NCBI GenBank assembly: GCA_003133245.1
Contig: PKWM01000034.1
Location: 1-64,000, forward strand
Source of the DNA: Rhodoferax sp.
GTDB taxonomy: Bacteria > Pseudomonadota > Gammaproteobacteria > Burkholderiales > Burkholderiaceae_C
Direction of reading: 5' to 3'
DNA length: 64,000 nt
Shown here: positions 56,056-64,000 of the stretch, one piece after another
Layout of the letters: the number at the start of each line of letters is the position of its first letter
Position numbering within the stretch: position 1 is the first letter of the stretch
The notes under the pieces: model-generated
Told to the model about the DNA's origin: nothing
Database searches by the model: none
Seen by the model: the letters and a program-made list of their open reading frames with translations, nothing else
Program-made: the position numbers and the translations under genes

Positions 56056-56829
56056 CTACCGCTGTAGCAGCCACCCCACCGCCATCAATGCACCTATCAT
56101 CACCGGCTGGTGCAGCATGTAATAGCTCAGGCTCCAGCGCCCCAGCGTTGCCAGCGGCTTGAGCGGCGCTGGCACGGGCCATGACAGGCGCTTCTCGCTG
56201 TGGCTCGAAAGCCAGGAGCCCGCCGCCACGCCCCACCACATCACCCCCAACCAGGGCAGCAAGGGCACGTAATCTTCGGTGACGGGCAAGCGCGTGATCA
56301 AGCCCAGCCAGTTGAGTTGCGGCGAGTTGAATACATCAACAACTTGGGCGCTTGCAAACGTCTGCAAGGCAGGGCTGGCAACCCATGGCGCAAGCAGTGC
56401 GAGCCCGCCCAGCCACCACAAGCGCCTGCCACCCCAGCCCACCGTCAGCCGCGCGATGATCAGCAGCACCGCCATGCCGTGCAGCACGCCAAAGTAGATA
56501 AAGCTTTTGGGGTACATCCACCACGAGCCCGCGCTCACCAGCAGGGCACAGCCCAGCACCTGCGCCCAGCGGCGCCAGAAGCGCTGCCAACTCTGCCCTT
56601 GCGCGACCGCGATGGCCTGGCCCAGACCGGCACAAAACAGGAACAGGCTGACGATCAGCGTACGCTGCCAGGTCCAGACCGGGTCATGGTAGAAATTCTG
56701 CTTGATGTAAGCAAACTGGTTCAGGTCGAAGCTGAAATGAAACACCGTCATCCACACCATGGCCAGGCCGCGCAGGGCGTCAACGGCATCAAACCGGGGC
56801 GTGGCAGAGGCGGCGGATTTTGTGTTCAT
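56056..56829 (-). CDS. DUF1624 membrane protein (heparan-alpha-glucosaminide N-acetyltransferase-like)
   Basis: A 257-residue inner-membrane protein with about seven hydrophobic helices. It opens RFDAVDALRGLAMVWMTVFHFSFDLN, the DUF1624/HGSNAT catalytic-domain signature with its conserved Asp, Arg and His, and ends GRWSLSYYMLHQPVMIGAL. Members are thought to move acyl groups across the membrane onto sugars; the substrate here is unknown. Start at MNTKSA; divergent from rlhA by 50 bases. Confidence 0.85.
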   Translation of the reverse strand: MNTKSAASATPRFDAVDALRGLAMVWMTVFHFSFDLNQFAYIKQNFYHDPVWTWQRTLIVSLFLFCAGLGQAIAVAQGQSWQRFWRRWAQVLGCALLVSAGSWWMYPKSFIYFGVLHGMAVLLIIARLTVGWGGRRLWWLGGLALLAPWVASPALQTFASAQVVDVFNSPQLNWLGLITRLPVTEDYVPLLPWLGVMWWGVAAGSWLSSHSEKRLSWPVPAPLKPLATLGRWSLSYYMLHQPVMIGALMAVGWLLQR

Positions 56830-56879
56830 GGCGTGACGATAACCGATTCGCCCGGGGACAATCTCGGATAATCCAGACC

Positions 56880-58895
56880 ATGCCCATGTTTGACTCTGCG
56901 CTTGAACTCCTGTCGCCCGCACGCGATGCCGACATTGGCATCGAAGCCATCAACCACGGCGCCGACGCCGTCTATATCGGCGGCCCGGCGTTTGGGGCGC
57001 GCTCCAGCGCCGACAACAGCGTCGCCGAGATCGCCCGGCTGGTGCGCCATGCCCACCGTTTTAACGGCCGTATTTTCGCGACGCTCAACACCATCCTGCG
57101 CGACGACGAGCTGGAGCGAGCGCGCCAACTGGTCTGGCAACTTTATGACGCCGGGGTCGATGCGCTCATCATCCAGGACATGGGCCTGCTGCAAATTGAC
57201 TTGCCGCCGATCCAGTTGCACGCCAGCACGCAGACCGACATCCGAACGCCCGAGAAAGCGCGTTTTTTGCAGGACGTTGGCTTGTCGCAATTGGTGCTGG
57301 CGCGCGAGCTGACGCTGCCGCAGATCAAAGCGATCCGCTCTGCGACGGATGCGCAGCGCTGCACGCTGGAATTCTTTGTGCATGGCGCACTCTGCGTGGC
57401 CTATAGCGGCCAGTGCTACCTCAGCCAGGCCCACACCGGGCGCAGCGCCAACCGTGGCGAGTGCAGCCAGGCCTGCCGCCTGCCCTACCAGGTGGTCGAT
57501 GCCCAAGGCCGTTTTGTGGCGCACGACAAACACGTGCTCTCCTTGAAAGACAACAACCAGAGCAACAACCTGGCGGCGTTGGTGGACGCCGGCGTGCGCA
57601 GCTTCAAGATTGAAGGCCGTTACAAAGACATGGGCTACGTGAAAAACATCACGGCCCACTACCGCCGGTTGCTCGATGCCCTGATCGAAGAGCGCCAAGA
57701 CTCGGCGCAGCCGCTGGTGCGGGCCTCCAGCGGCTGCACCACATTCGGCTTTGCGCCCGACCCCAACCAGAACTTCAACCGCGAGTTCACCGACTATTTT
57801 GTGCCGGGTCGCCAGGACAACATCGGCGCGTTTGACACGCCCAAAAATCCGGGCCAGGCGATTGGCTTTGTGACGCAGATGGGCCCCAACTGGGTCGAGC
57901 TTCAAACCAGCGACAGCAACACCGTGCTGCACAACGGTGATGGCCTGTGCTACTACGACTTGCAAAAAGAGCTGGTCGGCCTGGCCGTCAACCGCGTCGA
58001 GCTTTTGAGCCAGAAAAAGGCGCGCTGGCGCGTGTTCCCCAAGGATGCCGTTGCCAGCCTCACCGACCTGCGCACGGGCCTTGAAGTCAACCGCAACCGC
58101 GACGCCCACTGGCTGCGCGTGCTGGACAAAAAATCAAGCAGCCGGCGCATCGGCGTCTGGCTGCACCTGGCCGACACGAGCCAAGGCATAGTGCTCACCC
58201 TGACCGACGAAGACGGCTGCAGCGCCAGCGCCCAGGCGCCGTGGGTCGCCGCGCAACGCCAGCTCGCCAACGACCCCGCCGCGGCGCTGGAGCAGTTGCG
58301 CCAGCAAGTCGCAAAAATGGGCAACACGCCATTTGCCGTGCTTGGCGTGCAGATCGAATTTTCACAACCCTGGTTTGTGCCGCTCTCCGTGCTGAACCCC
58401 TTGCGCCGCGAGGCGGCGGAAGCGCTGGAAGCGGTTCGCGCACAAGCCTTCACGCGGCTGCCGCGCGCCGCTGCGGTGCAGCCGCCAGCGCCCTACCTCG
58501 AAGACACGCTCAGCTACCTGGCCAATGTGTTCAACCATAAAGCGCGCGACTTCTACGCCCAGCATGGCGTCAAGGTGATTGCCCCGGCTTATGAAGCGAT
58601 CGAGGAACTGGGCGAGGTCAGCCTGATGGTCACCAAGCATTGCGTGCGCTTCTCAATGAGTCTGTGTCCCAAGCAGGCCAAAGGTGTGATAGGTGTGCAG
58701 GGCACCATCAAAGCCGAGCCTTTGCAGCTCATCAATGGCAAAGAAAAACTGACCCTGCGCTTTGACTGCAAAGCGTGCGAAATGCACGTGATCGGCAAGA
58801 TGAAAAATGCCGTCGTTCAGCAGGCGCGCAAGGCCTTGGCCGAGTTCAGCCCAGCCAGCGCCGCGCGTTCTGCCATAGCTGTAGCCAGGGACTGA
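56880..58895 (+). CDS. rlhA: 23S rRNA 5-hydroxycytidine C2501 synthase (U32 peptidase family)
   Basis: A 671-residue U32-family protein close to E. coli YdcP/RlhA in length and sequence: [28 protein letters not shown] at the N-terminus, [35 protein letters not shown] with the cluster-binding Cys residues, and [22 protein letters not shown]. It hydroxylates C2501 of 23S rRNA. Start at 56880 chosen by family match; 20 extra codons upstream are open. Its 3' end overlaps the purL 3' end by 50 bases. Confidence 0.9.
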   Translation: MPMFDSALELLSPARDADIGIEAINHGADAVYIGGPAFGARSSADNSVAEIARLVRHAHRFNGRIFATLNTILRDDELERARQLVWQLYDAGVDALIIQDMGLLQIDLPPIQLHASTQTDIRTPEKARFLQDVGLSQLVLARELTLPQIKAIRSATDAQRCTLEFFVHGALCVAYSGQCYLSQAHTGRSANRGECSQACRLPYQVVDAQGRFVAHDKHVLSLKDNNQSNNLAALVDAGVRSFKIEGRYKDMGYVKNITAHYRRLLDALIEERQDSAQPLVRASSGCTTFGFAPDPNQNFNREFTDYFVPGRQDNIGAFDTPKNPGQAIGFVTQMGPNWVELQTSDSNTVLHNGDGLCYYDLQKELVGLAVNRVELLSQKKARWRVFPKDAVASLTDLRTGLEVNRNRDAHWLRVLDKKSSSRRIGVWLHLADTSQGIVLTLTDEDGCSASAQAPWVAAQRQLANDPAAALEQLRQQVAKMGNTPFAVLGVQIEFSQPWFVPLSVLNPLRREAAEALEAVRAQAFTRLPRAAAVQPPAPYLEDTLSYLANVFNHKARDFYAQHGVKVIAPAYEAIEELGEVSLMVTKHCVRFSMSLCPKQAKGVIGVQGTIKAEPLQLINGKEKLTLRFDCKACEMHVIGKMKNAVVQQARKALAEFSPASAARSAIAVARD

Positions 58896-61800
58896 AAGCC
58901 GACGGATCGCCATCCGTCCAACTCATCTGGATGTTGCGAAACACGCGCTCCGGGTGCGGCATCATGGCGGTGAAGCGGCCATCCAGGGTGGTCACCGCGG
59001 TCAGGCCGCCCGGGCTGCCGTTGGGGTTGAACGGATAGCGCTCGGTGGCGCTGCCAAAGTTGTCGGTAAAGCGCATGGCCGCGATGGCCTTGCCAGCGTT
59101 GCCCCGGTGCTTGAAATTGGCGTAGCCCTCACCGTGCGCCACCGCAATCGGCAGACGGCTCCCGGCCATGCCGGCAAAAAACAGTGAAGGAGACGCCAGC
59201 ACTTCAACCAAAGAGAGGCGCGCCTCAAAGCGCTCGCTCTGGTTGGTAGTGAAGCGCGGCCAGTCTTGCGCGCCCGGAATGATATCGGCCAGCTCGGCAA
59301 ACATCTGGCAGCCGTTGCAGACGCCCAAGCCAAACGTGTCGCCTCTGGCAAAGAAGGTTTTGAACTGATCGGCCAGACCTTGGTTGAAGGTGATGGAGCG
59401 CGCCCAGCCCACGCCCGCACCCAGGGTGTCGCCATAGCTGAAGCCGCCGCAAGCGACCACGCCTTGGAAGTCGGCCAGCTTGGCACGGCCGGTTTGCAGG
59501 TCGGTCATGTGCACGTCGAAAGCCTCGAAGCCGGCTTCGGTAAAGGCATACGCCATCTCGCTGTGAGAATTGACGCCCTGCTCTCGCAGCACCGCCACCT
59601 TGGGGCGCGACAGCAGGATGGCGGGAGCGTCATTGCGAGGAGCGCCAGCGACGCGGCAATCCATGGCTTCAGGGTTCATGGATTGCCGCGCTTCGCTCGC
59701 AATGACAGCTTTAGCATCGCTCGCAACGACGAGCTTCACATGCAGCCCCGGGTCCAGCGGATCACCGACACTGGCATGCTCGGCATTGGCGCAAACCGGG
59801 TTGTCGCGCTGCTGGCAAATCTTCCAGCTGGTGCTGTCCCAGACCTGCTGCAAATCAGCGAGCTTGGCGCTGAAAACAGCTTTGGCATCGCGCCAGACCT
59901 GCACCTCACCGACGCCCATCTGGATCACCGAGTCAGCCGGGCGGGTTTTGCCGATGAAGTGGCTGTGCTTGGCCAGGCCGTGCTCGCGCAGCGTCTGCAT
60001 GACGGCATTGCGCTGCGCCGTGCGCACTTGCAGCACCACGCCGGGTTCTTCGTTGAACAAGGCCTTGAGCGTGAGTTCCTCGCGCCTGCCGCTGACCTGG
60101 CTCGCCCAGTTCTTGCTGTCGCCCACGTCCATGCGGCTGTCGCTGATGCCGTCGCCCTCGGTCACCAGCAAATCCACGTTGATCGTCACGCCCACATGGC
60201 CGGCAAAAGCCATCTCGACCACGCTCGCAAACAAGCCGCCGTCGCTGCGGTCGTGGTAGGCCAGAATCTGGCCCTGCGCGCGCATGAGGTTGACTGCCTT
60301 GACCAGATTGACCAGGTCTTGCGGATCATCCAGGTCTGGCACTTCGTCGCCCATCTGGTCCAGGGTTTGGGCCAGTATGCTGCCGGCCATGCGGTTTTGG
60401 CCATGGCCCAAATCGACCAGCACCAAGGTGGTGTCCTGCGTCGCATCGAGTTGCGGCGTGAGCGTGCCGCGCACATCGGCCAGCGTGGCAAAAGCCGTCA
60501 CTATCAACGATACTGGTGATGTGACTTTTTTGTTCACGCTGCCGCCCCCGCCAGCGCTGGCCGGTTCAGGCCACTGCGTGCGCATGGAAAGTGAATCTTT
60601 GCCTACCGGTATGGAGATGCCCAGCGCCGGGCACAGTTCCAGGCCAACGGCTTTCACGGTGGCATAAAGTGCGGCATCTTCACCCGGCTCGCCACAAGCG
60701 GCCATCCAGTTGGCGGAGAGCTTGACACGCGAGAGTTCGATGGGCGCCGCCAGCAAATTGGTGACGGCCTCCGCCACCGCCATGCGGCCCGCCGCGCTCG
60801 CATTGACCGTGGCCAGCGGCGTGCGCTCGCCCATGCTCATGGCCTCACCCGCAAAACCCTTGAAGTCGGCCAAGGTGACGGCGCAATCGGCCACCGGCAC
60901 CTGCCACGGGCCCACCATCTGGTCGCGGTGCGTGAGGCCGCCCACGGTGCGATCCCCGATGGTGATGAGGAACCGCTTGGAAGCCACCGTCGGGCTGGCC
61001 AGCACGGCAACGCAGGCTTGTTGCAGATCGACGCCAGTCAGGTTGATCGGCACAAATGTTCGCTCAAGCGTTTTCACATCGCGCTGCATCTTGGGTGGCT
61101 TGCCCAGCAGCACGTTCATCGGCATATTGACTGGCGCCCCCACGCTGGTGCACTCGTCAGTCAACACAAGATCTCGCTCTTGCGTGGCCACGCCCACCAC
61201 CGCAAACGGGCAGCGCTCGCGCTCGCACAGGGCTTTGAACAGCGCCAGCGACTGCGGCGCAATGGCCAGCACGTAGCGCTCCTGGCTCTCGTTGCACCAG
61301 ATTTCTTTGGGCGCCATGCCGCTTTCTTCCAGCGGCACGGCGCGCAAATCAAAGCGCGCACCACGAGCAGCATCGTTGGTGAGCTCGGGAAAGGCGTTGG
61401 AGAGGCCGCCGGCACCGACATCGTGGATCGCCAGGATAGGGTTGCCGCTCTGGTTGCCAGCACCGTTGCCCAGCGCCCAGCATTGGTTGATGACTTCCTG
61501 CGCGCGCCGCTCGATCTCGGGGTTGCCGCGCTGCACCGAGTCAAAGTCCAGATGCGCTGCGTTGGTCCCGGTGGCCATGGAACTGGCCGCACTGCCGCCC
61601 ATACCGATGCGCATCCCGGGGCCGCCGAGCTGGATCAGCAAGCTGCCCGCCGGAAACGCAATCTTGTGGGTCTGCGTCGCGTCGATCACACCCAGCCCAC
61701 CGGCAATCATGATCGGCTTGTGGTAGCCGCGCTGCTCCTGCTGTTGCACGGCATGGCCGTCGCCATCCTTGACCGTGCAAGTCAAACTCTGCTCGTACTC

Positions 61801-63054
61801 GCGAAAGTAACCCAGCAAATTGGGCCGGCCAAATTCGTTGTTGAACGCCGCCCCGCCCAAAGGGCCTTCCAGCATGATTTGCAAAGGGCTGGCAATGTGT
61901 TCGGGTTTGCCGTAGTCCGAATTAATTGGAATCTGACCCCAATTAATTTTGGACACCGTGAAACCCGTCAATCCCGCCTTCGGTTTGGAGCCACGTCCGG
62001 TGGCGCCTTCGTCGCGGATTTCACCGCCGGCACCGGTGGCGGCTCCGGGGAAAGGCGAGATGGCGGTCGGGTGGTTGTGGGTTTCCACCTTCATCAGGAT
62101 GTGATTGGTTGCGTTCTGTTTCTCATAGCTGGGCGCGCTTGTCACGCCATGATGAGCCGCTGCCTTGGCGACAAAGCGCTCAACCTGCGCACCTTCCATC
62201 ACGGAAGCGTTGTCCGAGTACGCCACCAGCATGTGTTGCGGGTTGGTCTGGTGGGTGTGGCGGATCATGCCAAACAGGCTCAGACGCTGCGGCACGCCGT
62301 CAATGGTGAATTCGGCGTTGAAAATCTTGTGGCGGCAATGCTCGCTATTGGCCTGCGCGAACATCATGAGCTCCACATCGGTGGGGTTGCGCTGCAATTG
62401 TGTGAAGGACTGCACCAGATAGTCGATCTCATCGGCGGCCAGCGCCAAGCCGAATTCGGCGTTGGCCGCCACCAGCGCCGCTGTGCCGCCTTTCAAGACA
62501 TCCACCTGGGCCATGGGCTGCGCCTGCAAAGGGGTGAATAAGGCACAGGCGCTGGCACGGTCAAACATCACGCTCTCGGTCATACGGTCATGCAGCAAAG
62601 CGCTGATCTGCGCCTGCTGCGCAGCGGACAACGTGGCTTTGCCCAGCAGAGCGGCTTTGAACGTAACGCGGTATTCAACCACCCGCTCGACCCGGCGCAC
62701 CGCCAGACCGCAGTTGTGCGCGATATCGGTGGCTTTGGAGGCCCACGGTGACACCGTGCCAAAACGCGGTGTCACCACGATCAGCGCGCCGTCGGTGAAG
62801 CCGCCGTAGGGCTCGCCATAAGTAAGCAACGCCGCCAACTGGTCTTTGAGTGCGGGCGTGGGTTCAGCATCCGACGTGACCAGATGCACAAACCTTGCGG
62901 ACACAGCACTAATCTTGTCGTGGACGGCTTGCAGACTCGGCAAAAGCTGCTGAATACGAAAATTGCTGAGAGCATTGCCGCCCTCGAATTGAGTAATGTG
63001 CAGGGTCACTTTGCTGGCCTGGATGGGGGCTGAATGGTTTGAAAATTGGGTCAA
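58846..63054 (-). CDS. purL: Phosphoribosylformylglycinamidine synthase (large, single-chain)
   Basis: A 1,402-residue FGAM synthase of purine synthesis, with the N-terminal PurS-like, central synthetase and C-terminal glutaminase domains in one chain. Markers: [59 protein letters not shown] split here, [10 protein letters not shown]-like [25 protein letters not shown], and glutaminase nucleophile in GVCNGCQM. It is longer than usual (about 1,300-1,340). Two palindromic repeats are read in frame: at about residues 368-378 ([10 protein letters not shown]) and 1117-1142 ([16 protein letters not shown]). Confidence 0.95.
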   Translation of the reverse strand: MTQFSNHSAPIQASKVTLHITQFEGGNALSNFRIQQLLPSLQAVHDKISAVSARFVHLVTSDAEPTPALKDQLAALLTYGEPYGGFTDGALIVVTPRFGTVSPWASKATDIAHNCGLAVRRVERVVEYRVTFKAALLGKATLSAAQQAQISALLHDRMTESVMFDRASACALFTPLQAQPMAQVDVLKGGTAALVAANAEFGLALAADEIDYLVQSFTQLQRNPTDVELMMFAQANSEHCRHKIFNAEFTIDGVPQRLSLFGMIRHTHQTNPQHMLVAYSDNASVMEGAQVERFVAKAAAHHGVTSAPSYEKQNATNHILMKVETHNHPTAISPFPGAATGAGGEIRDEGATGRGSKPKAGLTGFTVSKINWGQIPINSDYGKPEHIASPLQIMLEGPLGGAAFNNEFGRPNLLGYFREYEQSLTCTVKDGDGHAVQQQEQRGYHKPIMIAGGLGVIDATQTHKIAFPAGSLLIQLGGPGMRIGMGGSAASSMATGTNAAHLDFDSVQRGNPEIERRAQEVINQCWALGNGAGNQSGNPILAIHDVGAGGLSNAFPELTNDAARGARFDLRAVPLEESGMAPKEIWCNESQERYVLAIAPQSLALFKALCERERCPFAVVGVATQERDLVLTDECTSVGAPVNMPMNVLLGKPPKMQRDVKTLERTFVPINLTGVDLQQACVAVLASPTVASKRFLITIGDRTVGGLTHRDQMVGPWQVPVADCAVTLADFKGFAGEAMSMGERTPLATVNASAAGRMAVAEAVTNLLAAPIELSRVKLSANWMAACGEPGEDAALYATVKAVGLELCPALGISIPVGKDSLSMRTQWPEPASAGGGGSVNKKVTSPVSLIVTAFATLADVRGTLTPQLDATQDTTLVLVDLGHGQNRMAGSILAQTLDQMGDEVPDLDDPQDLVNLVKAVNLMRAQGQILAYHDRSDGGLFASVVEMAFAGHVGVTINVDLLVTEGDGISDSRMDVGDSKNWASQVSGRREELTLKALFNEEPGVVLQVRTAQRNAVMQTLREHGLAKHSHFIGKTRPADSVIQMGVGEVQVWRDAKAVFSAKLADLQQVWDSTSWKICQQRDNPVCANAEHASVGDPLDPGLHVKLVVASDAKAVIASEARQSMNPEAMDCRVAGAPRNDAPAILLSRPKVAVLREQGVNSHSEMAYAFTEAGFEAFDVHMTDLQTGRAKLADFQGVVACGGFSYGDTLGAGVGWARSITFNQGLADQFKTFFARGDTFGLGVCNGCQMFAELADIIPGAQDWPRFTTNQSERFEARLSLVEVLASPSLFFAGMAGSRLPIAVAHGEGYANFKHRGNAGKAIAAMRFTDNFGSATERYPFNPNGSPGGLTAVTTLDGRFTAMMPHPERVFRNIQMSWTDGDPSAFSPWLQLWQNARRWLG
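59629..59706. repeat. GTCATTGCGAG palindromic repeat inside purL
   Basis: Perfect terminal arms GTCATTGCGAG (59629-59639) and CTCGCAATGAC (59696-59706) with an inner palindrome GGCAATCCATG / CATGGATTGCC. Same family as the repeat at 8684-8760. It is translated in frame in the linker before the glutaminase domain. A decayed second arm follows to about 59730. Confidence 0.85.
61920..61948. repeat. TTGGAATCTGACCCCAA palindromic repeat inside purL
   Basis: Perfect ten-base arms AATTAATTGG and CCAATTAATT around AATCTGACC. It is the same family as copies at 12428-12455 and 40872-40957. Here it replaces part of a loop that in E. coli PurL reads LRIPGFEQPW before the DFGKPE motif. Confidence 0.8.
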
Positions 63055-63117
63055 GGCGCGAATGCGGACGGTGCCTGACCAAGGAGAAGTCGGATTTTAG
63101 CTGCGTGAACGCCAGGC

Positions 63118-64000
63118 TTACATCCGCAGTGGTGCAATCAACTCTGCGTAGTCATAAAGCGCAGCCAAAATTTCCTCGCCACGCTCATCAGCGGTCTCAG
63201 CCAGCTTGTCGATTTCATCAAATAGTGCCTCTATGGTGCGCGCCCCGCCCCCGCCTTCAAAAAAACGCGAGGCACGCTGTGCTTCCCAGCGCAGGGCTTC
63301 CTGATCCGTCAGGCTATGCGGAAAATTGCGCGCCCGGTAGTGAAACAACAACTCCGGCAAACGGGCATCTTCAAACGCCGGTCGGGCGCTGGCAAGTTCT
63401 TCGGGTTGACGCTGACGCAAGTCGTTGAGTCGGCGGCGGTCGGCGTTGCCGACAAAGCCACCATACAGGTCTTCATCCACATCCGTCGAAGTCACCTCGC
63501 CTCGCGCAAACACTTGCGCCCAAATGGCGCTCATATCGGGCAAGTCGCGCGCCAGCGCCGCATGCTGCAACTGGGCCGGTAAATCCAAACCCCAGCGCTG
63601 CGCCATGGTGTCGTTGAGCACTTTCAGATTGGACATCACCATCGGCGACTTGTTCAGGTGCACCGATTTCACCGGCAGGCGGTTCACGCCAGCGGGCAAG
63701 TCAGCGGTTTTGGTGAACAGGCGCAGACGAATTTGCTCCGCATTCAGGTTGGACAACTCGCTCGGGTCAAATGCCAGGTCCCAGGCCAGCAACTCATTTT
63801 TATTGCCCGGATGCATGGCCAGCGGCCACATCAGCGCCAGACAACCGCGCTCGGGCGCAAACATGCCGGAGATGTGCAAAAACGGCTGCGCCTGCGCCGT
63901 AGTGGTGGGCAGGCCCAGCTCGGCCATGATGCGGTCTTTTTTGTGCAGCCCAAAACAAAAATCAAACAGCTTGGGTTGCGCTGCCTTGATCAGCCGCGCC
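63118..64000 (-). CDS. sbcB: Exodeoxyribonuclease I, 3' part (continues beyond the window)
   Basis: The C-terminal 294 codons of ExoI, reading in from the window edge (ARLIKAAQPKLFDF at the start). It aligns with the E. coli SbcB region: HISGMFAPERGCLALMWPLAMHPGNKNELLAWDLAFDP, then PVKSVHLNKSPMV, the SH3-like part and the helical C-terminal domain (RARNFPHSLTDQEALRWEAQR). It degrades single-stranded DNA 3' to 5' in repair. The exonuclease catalytic domain lies outside the window. Confidence 0.9.
   Translation of the reverse strand, partial: ARLIKAAQPKLFDFCFGLHKKDRIMAELGLPTTTAQAQPFLHISGMFAPERGCLALMWPLAMHPGNKNELLAWDLAFDPSELSNLNAEQIRLRLFTKTADLPAGVNRLPVKSVHLNKSPMVMSNLKVLNDTMAQRWGLDLPAQLQHAALARDLPDMSAIWAQVFARGEVTSTDVDEDLYGGFVGNADRRRLNDLRQRQPEELASARPAFEDARLPELLFHYRARNFPHSLTDQEALRWEAQRASRFFEGGGGARTIEALFDEIDKLAETADERGEEILAALYDYAELIAPLRM

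Overview
The window reads as chromosome of a facultatively anaerobic betaproteobacterium, most likely Comamonadaceae and Rhodoferax-like. This rests on the box benzoyl-CoA genes, the selO-msrB-yciB-bolA-ppiC gene order, a 1,402-residue PurL, and the local families of short palindromic repeats. The assignment is by protein style and gene order, not by a database search. The centre of the window (about 10.5-50.1 kb) is a large aromatic-acid and acyl-CoA catabolic region. The outer parts are ordinary housekeeping genes with mobile-element scars. || LAYOUT. 0-2.6 kb: an SRAP (YedK/HMCES) gene, then a degraded stretch with a MarR fragment, a small membrane protein and three copies of a 17-19 bp repeat that look like an insertion-sequence end and cut comEC short. 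2.6-8.7 kb: truncated comEC and two tandem P-type cation ATPases. 8.8-10.4 kb: an HDOD protein and a secreted isochorismatase-fold protein whose usual nucleophile is missing. 10.5-16.9 kb (minus strand): a PaaH-like dehydrogenase, a long inverted-repeat element, then boxA, boxB and boxC for aerobic epoxidation and cleavage of benzoyl-CoA. 17.1-24.2 kb (plus): benzoate-CoA ligase, an alpha/beta hydrolase and a five-gene Liv-type ABC importer. 24.5-37.9 kb (plus): had, oah and dch (downstream anaerobic benzoyl-CoA pathway) followed by a complete bamBCDEFGHI set, the ATP-independent tungsten class II benzoyl-CoA reductase. 38.3-39.6 kb: an MFS permease and a broken thioesterase. 39.7-50.1 kb (minus): thiolase, a FadB/FadJ-like protein, a second Liv-type importer and an acyl-CoA synthetase. 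50.2-64 kb: selO, msrB, yciB, bolA, ppiC, a dsbA-like gene, a methyltransferase next to a group II intron remnant, a DUF1624 membrane protein, rlhA, purL and the 3' part of sbcB (exonuclease I). || HOW THE GENES WORK TOGETHER. Benzoate (or a related aromatic acid) enters by the first ABC importer and is activated once, by BclA. With oxygen, BoxAB epoxidises benzoyl-CoA, BoxC opens the ring, and the PaaH-like enzyme serves the 3-hydroxyadipyl-CoA step. Without oxygen, the Bam complex dearomatises benzoyl-CoA to the 1,5-diene, which Dch, Had and Oah take to 3-hydroxypimelyl-CoA. The neighbouring thiolase and FadB-like protein could then carry out beta-oxidation. FNR-like sites lie in both control regions (boxC/bclA and had-bam), which fits an oxygen switch. 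|| The main point of interest is the pairing of an aerobic box pathway with a class II (Bam) reductase. Facultative anaerobes classically use the ATP-dependent class I enzyme. The Bam module is followed by a truncated gene that looks like a recombination junction, which suggests it was acquired.
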